From Paramecium sonneborni (Eukaryota > Ciliophora > Oligohymenophorea > Peniculida > Parameciidae): a DNA stretch of 64,000 bases. The stretch lies in NCBI GenBank assembly GCA_905182985.1, contig CAJJDN010000070.1, positions 77,673 through 141,672 of the forward strand, written 5' to 3'. Below, one piece after another: positions 49,733-63,169 of this stretch (within the stretch, counting starts at the first letter, position 1; each line of letters begins with the position of its first letter). The translations under genes were made by a program, and so were the position numbers. The notes under the pieces were generated by a model. That model was not told where the DNA came from. It made no database searches and worked only from the letters and a program-made list of their open reading frames with translations.

Positions 49733-52700
49733 ATGAATAATAGATGGTCAATTTCTAATTAAGCTTCTTTGTAACAATCTCGTTACAAGTAAGAGAATGA
49801 TAATTCAAATATCCCTAATAACCAACCTGCATATCATGTAAAAAATGATGAATAAGTGAAACAACTCACTAAAAAAGATAGCCCGATTCCTTCGTAAATA
49901 TATTATGAATATTATTTTATAAAGTGAAAATAGATCACGAATAAAGAGTTCATATGAAGTAGCAAAATCAGGTTTATCTCAAAAATATGAAAAAAGTATA
50001 ATTCTATATTATCATCATAATTAGCCGAAACTTCTTATTCACCCATAATAAAATCAACTTATTAAAGAGATATATCTCCTTAATTTTAAAAGTCTGAGAA
50101 TCATAAATTAATAGATTCATATGAAGTACGATTTATGAGGTTAAGTTAAGAGAATGGATAATTATAAAGTCAATTATTTTCTGATCAATAAAAATACAAC
50201 TAAATTATAATTGACTTTGAGCTTCAAACTAAATGTTTGGAATAAAAGCTTTAAACTGAAATAATGAATATTTAATAGCATAAATTATTAATCTAAAATA
50301 AGAATGAAGAAATTAATGCTTAAACTTAAGAATTATTAAGATTGGAACAAAAATATTTTGATTTAGAATCTAAAGTATATATATATTTTTTAATATATAA
50401 AAGATGTTTCAATAACAAAAAGATATGGGAATATTGAAATAATAAAATGATACCAAAACTATTGAAATTGAAAATCTAAGATAATATATAAAAGAACTTT
50501 AATCTAAGAATGCAAGAGATTAAGAAGAGTTAAAGATTTCAACGGATAGTTCTATTCGTATTAATTATGAACTTTAAATTAAAGAAATTTAAGCATAGCA
50601 TGGTAATAATATTGCTAGATTGAATGAATTATTACAATAAGAATAATAGAAATATAATAGATTATTAACTCAATTTGAATAATAAATGAATGAATCAAGC
50701 TATTAGAATATTAAATTAAATGATTTCAAAATTGAGAAGGAAAAATTATTTGAAGAGAATGCCCGATTATTAAGACTTTTAGATGAAATAAAATTATAAT
50801 AATAAGGACTCTTAAGAGAATCTGATTCTTAAAGAGATAGATAAATGTAGTAAGAAATAAATCATCAAACAACTTTAAATGAATTGAAATCTCATTATGA
50901 ATATATGAAAAAATCTTAAGTAGAAAGAGAAATTAAGGAAGTTACTATTAAATTTTAAGCAGAAAGATTGAGTTATGAATCCTAAATTAGATCTTTAAAT
51001 TAAAAATTGTTGGAATTTGAGGGAAAGATTAATTAAAAGTATGAAGAGAATAAATAGTTATAATAAAAATAATAAGCTATAGAATCAGAATTAAGAATTT
51101 TTGTATAAGACCATGAACATTATAAAAGAATTAAAGAAAATGAATTATAAGAATTACAAAATGAATTTTCTAAATAAAAATAATTTTAAAATGATTTATT
51201 ATAGAAAAACTAAAATTAACAACACGAAATTTAGAGATTAAATTAAATTATTAATGACTTTAAAATTGAAATTGACCTTGTTAAATCTCAATCATAAGAA
51301 ATTTAAAAATAGTTCTAAATAGAATATGAAAGTGATTTATAAAACTAAACAACTAAATTGTAATATGAAATTAGATAATTATAAGATTAAATAAGTGATC
51401 ATAAAAATTAAATTTTATAATAGGATTATGCTCTCAAATTAAAAGATGAAACAATTCATTAATACAAATTAAATTTATCTTAAAAATAAGGAGAATTTGA
51501 TGGATTATTGTTGAAATTAGAAAACATAGAAAAACTTAAAGAATAAGAAATAAATTAATATTAAATGGAAATAGATAATTTATAAAAAGAATCAAATTAA
51601 TCCTAAATTAAATTAATAAATGAGAAGAATCTTTTAGAATAATAAATTAAATAATTAAAATAAAGAATAAATGATTTTGAGACTTAACAAATACAATAAG
51701 AGTTCAATAATGAATAAGGTAGATAAGAATTGGTATAAAAGTTATAATAAAAAGAATTTCATATTTAATAATTATAAAATGAGAAAAATAATATAAATTC
51801 TTAATTTACTTTATATAAATCCAAAATTGAGTAATTAGATTAAATAATATCAGAATTAAGAGAGTAGAATTAATAACTTACTTAAGAAATTGAGGATTAG
51901 AAATAATAAAATGAAAGCGATAGAGCTCAATTTGTTAAAAAAGAACTTGGTTTGGAAAATAAAATATAATAACTTAAATAATAAATAAATTAAAGAGAAC
52001 AAGAATTATAATAATATTTAAGTGATTTAGATACTACAAATAATAGAGTTCGACAATAAGAATTAATAACACAATAAAGTTAAGATGAATTTAGGAGAAG
52101 GGAACATTAATATGTTTAAGAAATTACAAATTTAAAATAGTTGATGGATACAACTTAATAAAGACAAAGTGAATATTAAAGTATGAGAGAAACTTTATAA
52201 GAATAAGTATAAAGTTTATAAGAGAAAAGTTAAAATAAAGAAAGACAAATGGAGGAATAAATATAAAAGTATGAGGATTTAAGAGAATAATTTAATCAAT
52301 ATGTAGAGGAGACTAATCTAAAATTAGAATATTATTAAAGATTTGAATATGAAAGAAAAGAATCAGATTTAAAATATTAAGCAGAATAAGTAATTATTTA
52401 TTATATATATATTTTTAGAATGCATTCTAAGATAAAATTAAAGTTTTAGAAATTGAATTAGAAACACTGTAATTAAGATAGAATTAACTACTTAGAGAAA
52501 GAAGAGAATTAGAAGATTTATTGGACTCAAAATCAAAAGAAATTGAAGCTCTTAAAAATTAACTAAATTAAGATTATATTTCTAATGAAGAATATACTGT
52601 GTTATAAAGAAAGTATAATTAGCAAACTGATGAATTACATTAATTAGAATAGAAATAAATTAAATATGGTACAGAAAAAAAGTAGTTTGAAAAACAAATA

Positions 52701-53218
52701 GAAAAATTAAATTAAGACTTAGAACTTAAAGATTAAGAACTTTAATAAATTGATAATTTAATGAAAAAAAGAAGAGGTGAATAAGATGAATTAAATAGAA
52801 AAATTGATTAATTGACAAGGGATAATTCAAAAATTTCTCACGATTTAGTAGAAGTCTAAGCTTAATTAAGTACTAAAAATGATTAAATTAATGCTTTAAA
52901 AAGAGGAAATGAAGATTTATAAATAGAATTAGCTTCTTTAAAAAAGAAATATGAGAAAACATTAGAATAATTAAATAAAAAGAATTAAGAATTATAAGAA
53001 AAAGTTAATGATACAGAAAATAAAAGATCATATTCTTCTGGTGAAACAGCAACTAAAGTTCTAACTGCGACTACTATAATAAAGACATCTCAAGTATAAC
53101 TTAATACTCCATTAATTCCAGAAGAAGAGAGTTAAAAAGGAACTGATAGATCAGATTAATAATTTAAAGTATAAAATTATTATAAATTTAGACCTCTTAA
53201 AGAACTGAAGAGTTTTGA
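49733..53218 (+). CDS. Long coiled-coil protein (1114 aa)
   Basis: Five introns (49894-49924, 49995-50023, 50375-50403, 52390-52418, 53169-53191) leave 3345 nt. A ~130-residue Ser/Lys/Tyr-rich head is followed by ~900 residues of almost unbroken Gln/Glu/Lys/Leu heptads (for example LEQKLQTEIMNIQQHKLLIQ, RERRELEDLLDSK). The end is a short Thr/Ser/Glu tail. The architecture is that of a structural filament or basal-body/centriolar protein, but coiled coils alone do not identify a family. Most glutamines are TAA/TAG. Confidence 0.8.
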
Positions 53219-53469
53219 TTTATTTTATATATATATAAAATTTTATAATCTTTTTTATTATTAATAATCAAGTTAATTATTATTTATAATATAAATATAA
53301 AAAACAAGTTTTCAAATTCTTGAAGTACTTTGGTTGTTTTTTTTTATTAAATTAAAATTTTTTTTATTAATAGTTTAAGAATTAATTTGAGACAGTAATT
53401 GTTAGCTGCTCTATATTAACATTAATTCTCTCTAATTGATATCTTATATCATTCTATTTGAATCACTAT
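53219..53469. other. Short gap between convergent coiled-coil genes
   Basis: 251 bp, AT-rich with a T-run of about 10 near 53338-53346. No gene seen. Confidence 0.4.
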
Positions 53470-56275
53470 TCATGTAATCTTCCTGTTACGTTTCTTAAAA
53501 ATATTCTATTAAATACTTGAACGAAGATTTTTATTAATCTAATTTAATTTGCGGTCTGAATTTGTACGTGCGCATTCTTAAAAATTCTTTGGATTGATTT
53601 TTGGCAAGGATTCATTAAGTTCATTGAATGTTTCTAATTTAAATTTTATTTCTTATCTAAAATTATTAAAAGTAATAAAAACTTTAATTATTTTTAATCT
53701 AAATTTTTTGCATTCATTGAAACTAGCTTTGCATATTTCATTTTAGTGCCTTTTTATAATTAAAAATTCATGGCATAAGCATCTTTCAAAATATTGTTTG
53801 ATTAATTTTTTTGTTTAACTTTATTCATTTTTTATTTTATCTTATCTTAAACTTCAGTTGGAAGAAACCCCATACCATTATATAGAAAGTTATAATTTGA
53901 ATGATCATTTTTAGATCTAAAAATATTATTTATTTTCTTAAAATTCTCAATTTCTAAAGAAAGATACTTGACAATTTCATTAGTCTTTAATAATTCTCTT
54001 CTATAATTATCTAATAAAAATTCTTTAGATTTTGCTTATTCTAAAAGATCATTAGTAGATCTAATATAATATTCATGTTCAACTTTTTAATCTTCTAATC
54101 TTGTTCTTTCTTGTATCAATTATTCTTAATCTAATTGATGCTAATTATTTAAATTTTATATTTCTTATTAATGCATTTCCTTTAATTTTTCATTTACTTC
54201 TAAAAGTCTTTTGTATTCAATCTAATGTTCGTTCTCCATTTATTTCATATCATCCTAAAATTTTAGGATAAGCTCATTTTTACTAAATCCTGATTATCTA
54301 TGCTTTTCATTTAATTATTCAATCATACCCCTATATATATTTTCTTAATCAAGACATTTTTAAATTTTTACATCTTTTTCATTTATTACCAATTCTAATT
54401 ATTTAATTGTATTTTCTTTTTATATTAGATCATCTTCTTAGTATTTTAGGATATCTTACTATTATTTTTAGATATCTTTTAATTATTATTCTTAATTTTA
54501 TTCTAAAATAGACTTTTAAGATTTAATTTATTCATAAATTTCATTTATTTAATCTTCTTTCAATTTTAATTGAATTTCATATTCATTTTTTAATTAATGA
54601 AGCTCATTATTTAATTTAGTAATTTATTACTCATAAGTTGAAATTATAGATGAATTAATGAAATCAATTAAATTGCATTAAACTTCAGCATCATTTTGTA
54701 AAATCCATGCTTTTTGTGTTGTTTATAAAGAGAGATTATTTTCTGTTTAAATTATTTAAATATAGTCAGTATTGATGGATTTTTATGTTTCATTATTTAC
54801 AATCTTTATTAAGGGAAGCTGAGAATTATTTAATTCATCTACAGATGAAGATCTTGACTATTGTTTAGATTATTAAATTGATTATAGAATTTCTTATTTA
54901 TTATTTTCTACATATTATTCAATAGTTGTTTCTTCAAATGTATTTTCATCTTTTTAAGTATTTTTTTTTTTTAAAGTGGAATTTATTTAAGAATCTGAAA
55001 TAGGATACTTAATCTAATCTCTATACTTAATACTCTATCTTTAATGCTATGAATTCTTATTTTATTAAATAGCTTTATCTGGAGATTAAGTTTTATTTTA
55101 TTATATTATAGATCCCTATCTTTTTTATTAATCTTTTATTAATAATTATGCTTTTTCTAAATTGAGTTTTTTAATCTATTCACTAAATAATTTATAATTA
55201 ATACTTTAATTAATTGATTTCTTTTTCTTATTATAATATTTAAGCTTCTTTTGTTCTTATAATTTCTTCACTAAGAAAAACTTTATATTTTTAATCTTAA
55301 ATATCTTTCTCTAAAGTAGCAATTTAAGGAATGTATCTTTCAATTTACAATTATAGTATTTTATTACTTTCAATTGTATTCAAAAATTAATTTCTATAAT
55401 CCTAACAATCTTCCATTAATTTTTAAATTTAGGATTCTAATTTCATTCTTTAAGATTAGATCTTATACTCATATTCATTAATTAATGCTGTTTTATTCTC
55501 ATTCAATTTTTTACTAAAAATTTCTAATTATTATAAGTATGATCTTCTTTCAACTTCAAAATTTTCCATCAATTCTTCCTTTTCTAAATTTAATTATCTC
55601 ACTACATGATTCATAATAAGAGATTTCTCCTCTATTTAAGATTTATAATGTTTATGGGTCTTACTTATAATGAATTCTAATTAAAAAATCTAAGAACATA
55701 AGTCCTCAATTTTCATTTACTATATTTTAGATAATCAAATATATACCATTCTATTTTAAATTGATTCCCAATTAAGTGACTCTTATTTATGATATTCACT
55801 CAAACGACGATTTTAATCAATAAATGATTATTTTTCTTAAAAAAATCGATCTGTTTCTTATTATGATTTGTCTTTTAATTATTTTATGATGATTTATAGT
55901 TTTGAGTTTTCGTTGGTGTTATCAACAATAGTTTTATTAAGCCTAAGTAATTCCTCTAATAAATTATTTAATTAAATACCTTCTAAAAGATCACATATTT
56001 ATTTAAAATCAGCAACTGCCTTAATCAAAACTCTATCTTCTCCATTAGGTCCAGTATCATTGATTAAATTACTAAGTTACAATTTTCTTTCTTCAATATA
56101 GAAGTTAAGACCAATGACATGTTATTTTAACTTAGTATTCTCTTAAAAAAGAGGCTTAATAATTGTATTAAGATACTTTCAATTATGCTTGAAATTAATT
56201 TGCATTAAGTTCTAGTGCTTTCATTTTATTTTGTGTAATATCATCATTTTGTGGTATTTGAATAGAAGAATTCAT
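53470..56275 (-). CDS. Coiled-coil protein (902 aa)
   Basis: Introns at 56155-56176 (22 nt), 55720-55746 (27 nt, containing an in-frame TGA), 55183-55204 (22 nt) and 53657-53682 (26 nt) leave 2709 nt. The N-terminal ~55 residues are followed by a globular-looking stretch with DTGPNGEDRVLIKAVADFKQICDLL, then long Gln/Glu/Lys/Leu coiled coil broken by a disordered Ser/Gln region in the middle. A non-coil C-terminal ~110 residues follow (YNFLYNGMGFLPTEVQ, LNESLPKINPKNF). Likely a cytoskeletal or basal-body component; no family is recognised. The start lies 16 bases from no other gene's start but only 17 bp from the CDK20 stop. Confidence 0.78.
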
Positions 56276-56291
56276 GAAATAAATATAAATT

Positions 56292-57231
56292 TCAAATATA
56301 TTTATAATAAGGATTATATTATTCTTTAGGAAGGCATTCTACATTGATTTTGAAATGTTCATTAATCTTATTGAAATATTTATGTTTCAATAATTCAGAG
56401 GCAGTAAGACGATCCTAATATTTTAAAGTAGCTTGTAAGAAATTGATCTAATCATCATCAGCTAAATCAAAATGTTCAAAAAAAGATTTAGGTTTGACAT
56501 GTTGAAAGCTGAAATAAAGAAAGTAAGTACTTGATCTTTCCCTAATCAGGTAATTCTTTAACTTTTGGCCAATTATCTTCAGTAGGTGAACCTAAGATAT
56601 TACCAATATGAATGATTTAATCAATTTCACCTTTGCCTGTAAATAATGGTAGTCCTGTAAGTAATTCAGCATAGATACAACCAAAAGACCATATATCAAC
56701 TTCAGTTCCATAATCTCTTTTTCCAAATAACATTTCTGGTGCCATATACCATTTAGAAAATCCTTCAGTTGAATATTATCCATTTTAATCTAATTTACTT
56801 AAATGTTCAGCAGATCCAAAATCACCAATCTTAATGATTCCATCATGAAGCATTATATTAGATGGTTTAAGATCTCTATGAACAACTTATCGCGAATGAA
56901 TATGTTCTATACCACATAGAATTTGATATGCAATATTTCTTATGATTTCTCCATCTAATGGATAGAGAGTACTTTATATGAATTAATGTAAATCATATTA
57001 ACAATATTCCATATATATAGAACATTCTTAATCAAGAACTTGATATTAATACACTTTAATAACATTTTTATGATTCATCTTTTCATGTAGATGAACTTCT
57101 CGTAATACTTTTTTATTACAAAACAATTGTTTTATAGCTATTATTTCTCCTGTTTTTAAATTAATACCCTCATAAACTGTTCCAAATGCACCTTGTGATA
57201 TTTTTTTATTAATTTTATATAAATCAGACAT
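56292..57231 (-). CDS. Cyclin-dependent kinase, CDK20 (CCRK)-like
   Basis: One 22-nt intron (56509-56530); 305 residues, the normal CDK size. Features: [12 protein letters not shown] (glycine loop), AIKQ (K34), [10 protein letters not shown] (D120), GDFGSA (137-141), [39 protein letters not shown] and [24 protein letters not shown]. The last two match CDK20/CCRK better than cell-cycle CDKs. CDK20 controls ciliary length through MAK/ICK kinases. The usual PSTAIRE-like helix is replaced by [13 protein letters not shown]. It is repeated in part at 57816-58372 by assembly duplication C. Confidence 0.85.
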
Positions 57232-57814
57232 TTATTATTATGATTCCATTTTATATATTAGTATCACTTTTATATATGTATTCTCTAAACTAATTAAAAA
57301 CATTATTATTATAAGTTAAATACTTTCAATAATATATACTCTTATGTTTCATATTAGAAATAATCAATTTAACATAATGAGAGAATCAAATAATTATTAA
57401 TGAATAAATTATAAATGTTAATGATATCAATTTTTATTTTAAATGTGTTGAATAATAGCTTTAACAAAAGCTACAACTCCATCAAATTCTTATTCTAATA
57501 TTCTGTAATCTAAATCTAATTGTTAAATAACAGAACTTCTTTCTCTTCCTTTTAAAGCATGAGTTAATTAATCCAAAGCTTATTTGAATTACGGACTCAA
57601 TAAATTCTCTTTAAATTATTCAAAGTTTTATTAATCAGGAGGTAAATGACTCATTTATATATAAAATATTTTACTCTTTTAAAACTTAGAAATATTCTTA
57701 ATCATTTCCTATTTGATTTAAGAATTCACTATTTAATATATCAGTTAAAGATAATCCTGGACCTACTCGTTATGCCAATTACTATTAAAGCAATTATAAT
57801 AGCTATTATTATTA
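56675..57814. repeat. Direct duplication C, copy 1 (assembly artefact)
   Basis: 1140 bp that reappear, apparently identical by eye, at 57816-58955 with a single N (57815) between. It spans the 5' part of CDK20, the intergenic region and the 3' part of Rpn13. Confidence 0.9.
57427..57814 (-). pseudogene. Truncated duplicate of the Rpn13 3' end (artefact)
   Basis: It repeats the DEUBAD-coding end of the Rpn13 gene (58568-58955) and stops at the N. Read alone it mimics a 75-residue protein starting at 57654, but that ATG falls in the last intron boundary of the intact gene. Confidence 0.85.
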
Positions 57815-57815
57815 N

Positions 57816-58372
57816 ATACAACCAAAAGACCATATATCAACTTCAGTTCCATAATCTCTTTTTCCAAATAACATTTCTGGTGCCATATACCATTTAGAAA
57901 ATCCTTCAGTTGAATATTATCCATTTTAATCTAATTTACTTAAATGTTCAGCAGATCCAAAATCACCAATCTTAATGATTCCATCATGAAGCATTATATT
58001 AGATGGTTTAAGATCTCTATGAACAACTTATCGCGAATGAATATGTTCTATACCACATAGAATTTGATATGCAATATTTCTTATGATTTCTCCATCTAAT
58101 GGATAGAGAGTACTTTATATGAATTAATGTAAATCATATTAACAATATTCCATATATATAGAACATTCTTAATCAAGAACTTGATATTAATACACTTTAA
58201 TAACATTTTTATGATTCATCTTTTCATGTAGATGAACTTCTCGTAATACTTTTTTATTACAAAACAATTGTTTTATAGCTATTATTTCTCCTGTTTTTAA
58301 ATTAATACCCTCATAAACTGTTCCAAATGCACCTTGTGATATTTTTTTATTAATTTTATATAAATCAGACAT
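57816..58372 (-). pseudogene. Truncated duplicate of the CDK20 5' part (artefact)
   Basis: It repeats residues 1 to about 186 of the CDK20-like kinase (start 58372) and ends at the N. Not a second kinase gene. Confidence 0.85.
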
Positions 58373-58955
58373 TTATTATTATGATTCCATTTTATATATT
58401 AGTATCACTTTTATATATGTATTCTCTAAACTAATTAAAAACATTATTATTATAAGTTAAATACTTTCAATAATATATACTCTTATGTTTCATATTAGAA
58501 ATAATCAATTTAACATAATGAGAGAATCAAATAATTATTAATGAATAAATTATAAATGTTAATGATATCAATTTTTATTTTAAATGTGTTGAATAATAGC
58601 TTTAACAAAAGCTACAACTCCATCAAATTCTTATTCTAATATTCTGTAATCTAAATCTAATTGTTAAATAACAGAACTTCTTTCTCTTCCTTTTAAAGCA
58701 TGAGTTAATTAATCCAAAGCTTATTTGAATTACGGACTCAATAAATTCTCTTTAAATTATTCAAAGTTTTATTAATCAGGAGGTAAATGACTCATTTATA
58801 TATAAAATATTTTACTCTTTTAAAACTTAGAAATATTCTTAATCATTTCCTATTTGATTTAAGAATTCACTATTTAATATATCAGTTAAAGATAATCCTG
58901 GACCTACTCGTTATGCCAATTACTATTAAAGCAATTATAATAGCTATTATTATTA
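57816..58955. repeat. Direct duplication C, copy 2 (assembly artefact)
   Basis: Second copy of 56675-57814, offset 1141, continuing into unique sequence at 58956 that completes the Rpn13 gene. The real locus should contain one copy. Confidence 0.9.
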
Positions 58956-59442
58956 TTAATCCATTTATTATTAAACAGGTTATGTTTGTGGTTGTGTTAA
59001 TTAAGGTTAAACAGGAGGTTATTATTCGATTTCAATAGGATCATCTAAAACTTAAGCATTGATAACATTCATAAATTGCTTACAATAATTTTCATCAGAG
59101 TTTGGATCATCAGACTTATTTAATAAGAATTATAGATTACTTGCATCCAGAAGAAATATTTTTAATCATCATCTATAAATCTTAAGAGATATACTCTATT
59201 TTGACCTTTTACTTTCTCAAAAAATGTACATCCTTTAATTAAAACTCTTTCCTTCATAATTAATTAAATATCAATACAATTTCTATTTTGTCATCTTAAT
59301 CAACATTATACCATTTCAACCATAACTCATTGTCATCATTTAATTGTAAATTTAGTAATCCTTTTGCTTTTATCATAACTACTTTCTTAGTCTCTGCATT
59401 GAAATCATATCTACCACAAGGAATTGTTACTTCTTATAACAT
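58568..59442 (-). CDS. ADRM1: Proteasomal ubiquitin receptor Rpn13/ADRM1
   Basis: Introns at 59252-59277, 59115-59140 and 58791-58815 leave 798 nt, 265 residues. Residues ~1-115 form the Pru domain: GLLNLQLNDDNELWLKWYNVD, IERVLIKGCTFFEKV, RVYLLRFIDDDQKYFFWMQ and the final CKQFMNVIN. A Gln/Pro-rich linker leads to the C-terminal DEUBAD domain (LSPQFKQALDQLTHALKGRE ... DGVVAFVKAII). Pru docks on Rpn2 and binds ubiquitin; DEUBAD recruits and activates UCH37. The last intron ends in GAG, not TAG, so its exact 3' border is less sure, but only splicing joins the two domains. Confidence 0.92.
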
Positions 59443-59628
59443 TTAATTAATTATTATAATAAATCAATTCAAAAATTACTTTAAATACTCTCAATTATAT
59501 GAATTTATCTTAATACTAATGCAACATTCTTTCTAAACTCTTAGAATTGATTGTAATCTAAATACATTGTTTTCTTCACACCTTTCTTTGTATGAAATAT
59601 TAAAAGAATTAATGGTCGAATTACCTAA

Positions 59629-60166
59629 TCATTATTCATTATTTAATTATACTTTTCTCATCTTAATGCTAGATAATGTTATTTCCAATTTCCATTCTAA
59701 TTTTGAAAAATCAGCTTCAAAAGATTCCAAATTCGTATTTTCTCTATGTTGAGTCTCAATAATATTATCTTATGGACTTTTTGAATTTTCTATTTTTATA
59801 TTATTATTCAACTATAATACCTGGATCTGTATAATACTTTATGAAAGTATAATTATTTAACTTTCTATCAAAATGAATGATAGGCAAAACTTAATCTTTT
59901 AAATACAGCATAATCTATTGATCAATTTTATTTATTTTCTCTAAAGCCTTTACTTAATCTTATTATGATCTCATTGCCAATTCTTTTAATGCCTTTGTAC
60001 ATTTTGTTACTAAAATTTTATCATCTCTTCTCAATTCATCTCTATACTTTGTTAGTTGGTTTTTATAATTTTTCTCCTGAAGCATAATATCTAATGCCAC
60101 CTAAAGTATCATCTAATGATTCTCATGTTTCTTCAATAATTCTACAAATTTCATATTGTAATCCAT
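59629..60166 (-). CDS. Small coiled-coil protein, unrecognised
   Basis: One 31-nt intron near 59793-59823; 168 residues. MDYNMKFVELLKKHENHQMILQVAL starts an amphipathic helical protein with LTKYRDELRRDDKILVTKCTKALKELAMR and a second helix, ending in LEWKLEITLSSIKMRKVQ. It resembles small biogenesis- or kinetochore-type helical subunits, but no family can be named. The 186 bp to the Rpn13 start hold no gene. Confidence 0.6.
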
Positions 60167-60522
60167 TTTACACAAATAATTATAAAAAAATTTAATTAAT
60201 ATATTCTATATATTTTTCCTTTATTTTTAGATTCATCTTCACATTATCAATATCTATAAAAAGTAAATAATTTAAACAAATTTATAAATTTAATACCTAT
60301 AAATAAGTGGCAAACTAATTATTCAGACATAAAATCTATTAATCTATTTCATCATGTATTCATAAAAATACTCTTATTTATTTTACAAATATCCTTGATT
60401 ATGATATTATAAATATCTTATAATTTATCCCTAATGGTTTATTTAGATCAAACAATTTAATTGATATAGGACTCTATATATTCTGATTATATAGAAAAGA
60501 TATTTTATCAGAATATATCAGT
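60167..60522. other. Intergenic stretch with perfect inverted repeat
   Basis: 356 bp, AT-rich. Near 60477-60518 an 11-bp perfect inverted repeat (TATATTCTGAT ... ATCAGAATATA) flanks an ~18-base loop just upstream of the small frame at 60523. No coding-like frame. Confidence 0.45.
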
Positions 60523-60669
60523 ATGACAGAAGCATTTAATGAATTAAAAATGCACTTAAGTACAGAAGATTATGATAAATTTAAGAAATTTTATATTAAT
60601 ACTTTTTAAACTTGTAAATTTAACAACATCAATTATTAAAGCAAGTAGTATATAAATAAAATATTCTGA
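60523..60669 (+). CDS. Very small ORF (48 aa), doubtful
   Basis: MTEAFNELKMHLSTEDYDKFKKFYINTFQTC and a short tail to TGA 60667-60669. The composition looks coding rather than AT noise, but the length is below what can be trusted; it could be a fragment of a lost gene. Confidence 0.3.
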
Positions 60670-60778
60670 TTTGATTAATAAACAATAAGATTTTTTATGA
60701 AATTTGAAATTTATAAGTCAAAAATAGTTTAAACAATTTTAATAATTAAATAATAGGGTTGAAATATAAAAAGTTGAC

Positions 60779-62803
60779 TCATTTTTACATGTCTTTGTAA
60801 ATGTTTTCTAATTTAGTTATAATTTCTGATTATTATACATAAAGCCTTGTGTCTGCCTTTAAATTTTATTTATAATCTTAAAATTCTCTGCTTGAAGTCA
60901 TTTATAAGATTTCATTTTTTAAGTAATTTCTGTATCTATATATTATTGATAAAGAAGAGCTTACAACATACTCCCAAGGTATATAATATAATTCTCTTGT
61001 AATATCATCAAAAGATAATGGAATGCTTGTTATTGTTATTCGATTACCTGTTTATTCAACTCCAATTTTTAAATTATATTTTGTCAATAAATAATTTCTT
61101 ACATATTTTTCACTTAATAGTTAAGCCAAAAGCTCTTCTTAATTAATTGACTCAACTTTCTCAAGTCTTAAAGTTAAATAACGAAATATATATGGGAATG
61201 GTTAATCCATTGCTACAAAATCACAAAGGAGTATTTTTATATAGAAATATTTATTACATTAGTATATGTCTCCTTTATCTTTTTCTTTATAATAAATTGA
61301 ATAAGAATATCTATTATCAAAATGGAATCTAATAATTTCTGATTCACTCTTAAAAATATTCTCCTTTCTTAAAAGCATCCCCAAATGTTTAATAAGACAA
61401 ACTACAATCACATCTTTAGCATGCTTTATATAATCTAATCTAGATAATTATTCAATGTCATATTTATACCATTCCAAATAATCTTTATAAAGTATATTAA
61501 TTGGGATCATATTGATTTGGCATCTCAAATCTTGATATGATTCAAAAATTTAGTATTTTTATTATTAAAATCTTTAGACTAACATTCGTAATTGTGATTC
61601 TAAAACATAATCCTGCATATTATCTAAATATAATTTATCATAAAATAAGCTTTTATGTAATTGATGTAAATGTAGGTTATATTCTTAAAGTATATAACTT
61701 GGAGTTCTTTTAGTTTAATCCATCAAAACTACCTTTTAATCCCAACATTTCTTTCTAACTTCTGGAATATTATATATTTTTCTAAGAAAATCAAGCTTTT
61801 TTGATAGTTATATTACACATTATCTTTTTGGATTAGATTTATTCTTATCTAAATCTCCTTTCATTTATATATATATCAATATTTCTGGAAAAGATATTTA
61901 TGAAACCCAACAATTTAACATAATTATCTTTTATAACCATCTTAATCCATTTTTTCTAGGCATTAATACTGATTTATCAAATTAACCATTTAAAGAAGAT
62001 TTTGATTTACAGAAATTTATAAGATTTTTAATTATTCCTAATAATTTATTTATTTAAGGATCTAAACTATCATCATTTTGTTAAAAAAATTCTAGTTTTT
62101 TCATTAATTAAGTTTTACATGATTTTAAATCAAGAAACATTTCATTTAATTCAGTTAGAATATTCTCTTTACTTTTTTCTAATTATTCTAAACTCATTAA
62201 TAAAAGTTCTTTCATTTTAATAATTTCTATGCATTTAAGATTTTAATTTAATTCTTCTTCATTTCTATGATCTTTTATTAAAGTAAAATTTAAAGAATCT
62301 AATAATGAATCTTCACATCTTATTTTTAATTTTACTAATTATTCTCTTTTTTATTAGAATTCTATAAAATTTAAAATAAAAGGTAATGGTACTTTATTAA
62401 TTATCAAATAAAGTAATTTCTATTTTATTTCATTTTTTATTTTTTTATCCACTTCTACTTCATCATCTTCACTTTCTTCAATACTTTCTTCTAATCTTTA
62501 TTTCTCATGATTCACTTTTTGAATAAACTTAAATTTCCTTATTCTTGGTATTTACCTGCTTATATGACCTTTATTATAGACAGCACTTAAAATTTATTAT
62601 ACTTCTATAATTTCTTCAGCTTCTGCATTAACATTCCTATAATTTTCATAGAGTTAATCTAAATTTCTATCTAGTGTAATAGATTGATTTAATTTAGCAA
62701 TTTTGTGATGTTTCATCAATTTTACTAATAGTTTAATATTCTTTTTTCTTTAATTAACTGGTTAAATTTAAAAAGAGTAGGAGTCATCTGAAAAATCTAA
62801 CAT
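60779..62803 (-). CDS. Large helical protein, unrecognised (674 aa)
   Basis: A single uninterrupted frame of 675 codons, so apparently intronless. The N-terminal ~130 residues contain KKNIKLLVKLMKHHKIAKLNQ and an acidic SIEESEDDEVEVD. The middle is helical. The C-terminal half is aromatic-rich and looks folded (PYIFRYLTLRLEKVESIN, WEYVVSSSLSIIYRYRNYL). Scattered cysteines do not form a recognisable finger. No known family. An in-frame intron (3n) could be hidden and would shorten the product slightly. Confidence 0.7.
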
Positions 62804-63169
62804 TTTAATTTATTACAAAATACCCTAAAAATTTTTGAAACCATAAAGGAACAAATTCAATAATGAATTTTTATCATGAATTGATTATACTTATTATAAA
62901 AAAAATTATAAAAATTTAATCAAAATATACAATTTGAGAAAAGTATGATGAAGCATTCAGAAATCCATAAATTTAAGAGTATCTAAATATTTATGATTCC
63001 CACCTTATTTGAAGTTGTATGAATAAATATGAAATTTGTTTTTTCTTTTAAGATTTCTTATGAATAATATTACTTTTGTAAAATTGCAAAAAATTAAACT
63101 AAAATTAATGGAATGCTAATGATAAATCTTATTGAATATATATATATATTTATTATTATTAACTAAATA
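62804..63169. other. Intergenic AT-rich stretch
   Basis: 366 bp between divergent genes with a TA-dinucleotide run near 63138-63152. No gene or structure supported. Confidence 0.5.

Noticed and set aside
19369..58955. Three duplicated segments as recent biological tandem duplications
   Set aside because: Each pair looks identical, is separated by exactly one N, and truncates genes that become intact if one copy is collapsed.
57646..59038. Two near-identical 83-codon plus ORFs
   Set aside because: Antisense to Rpn13 and duplicated by assembly artefact C.
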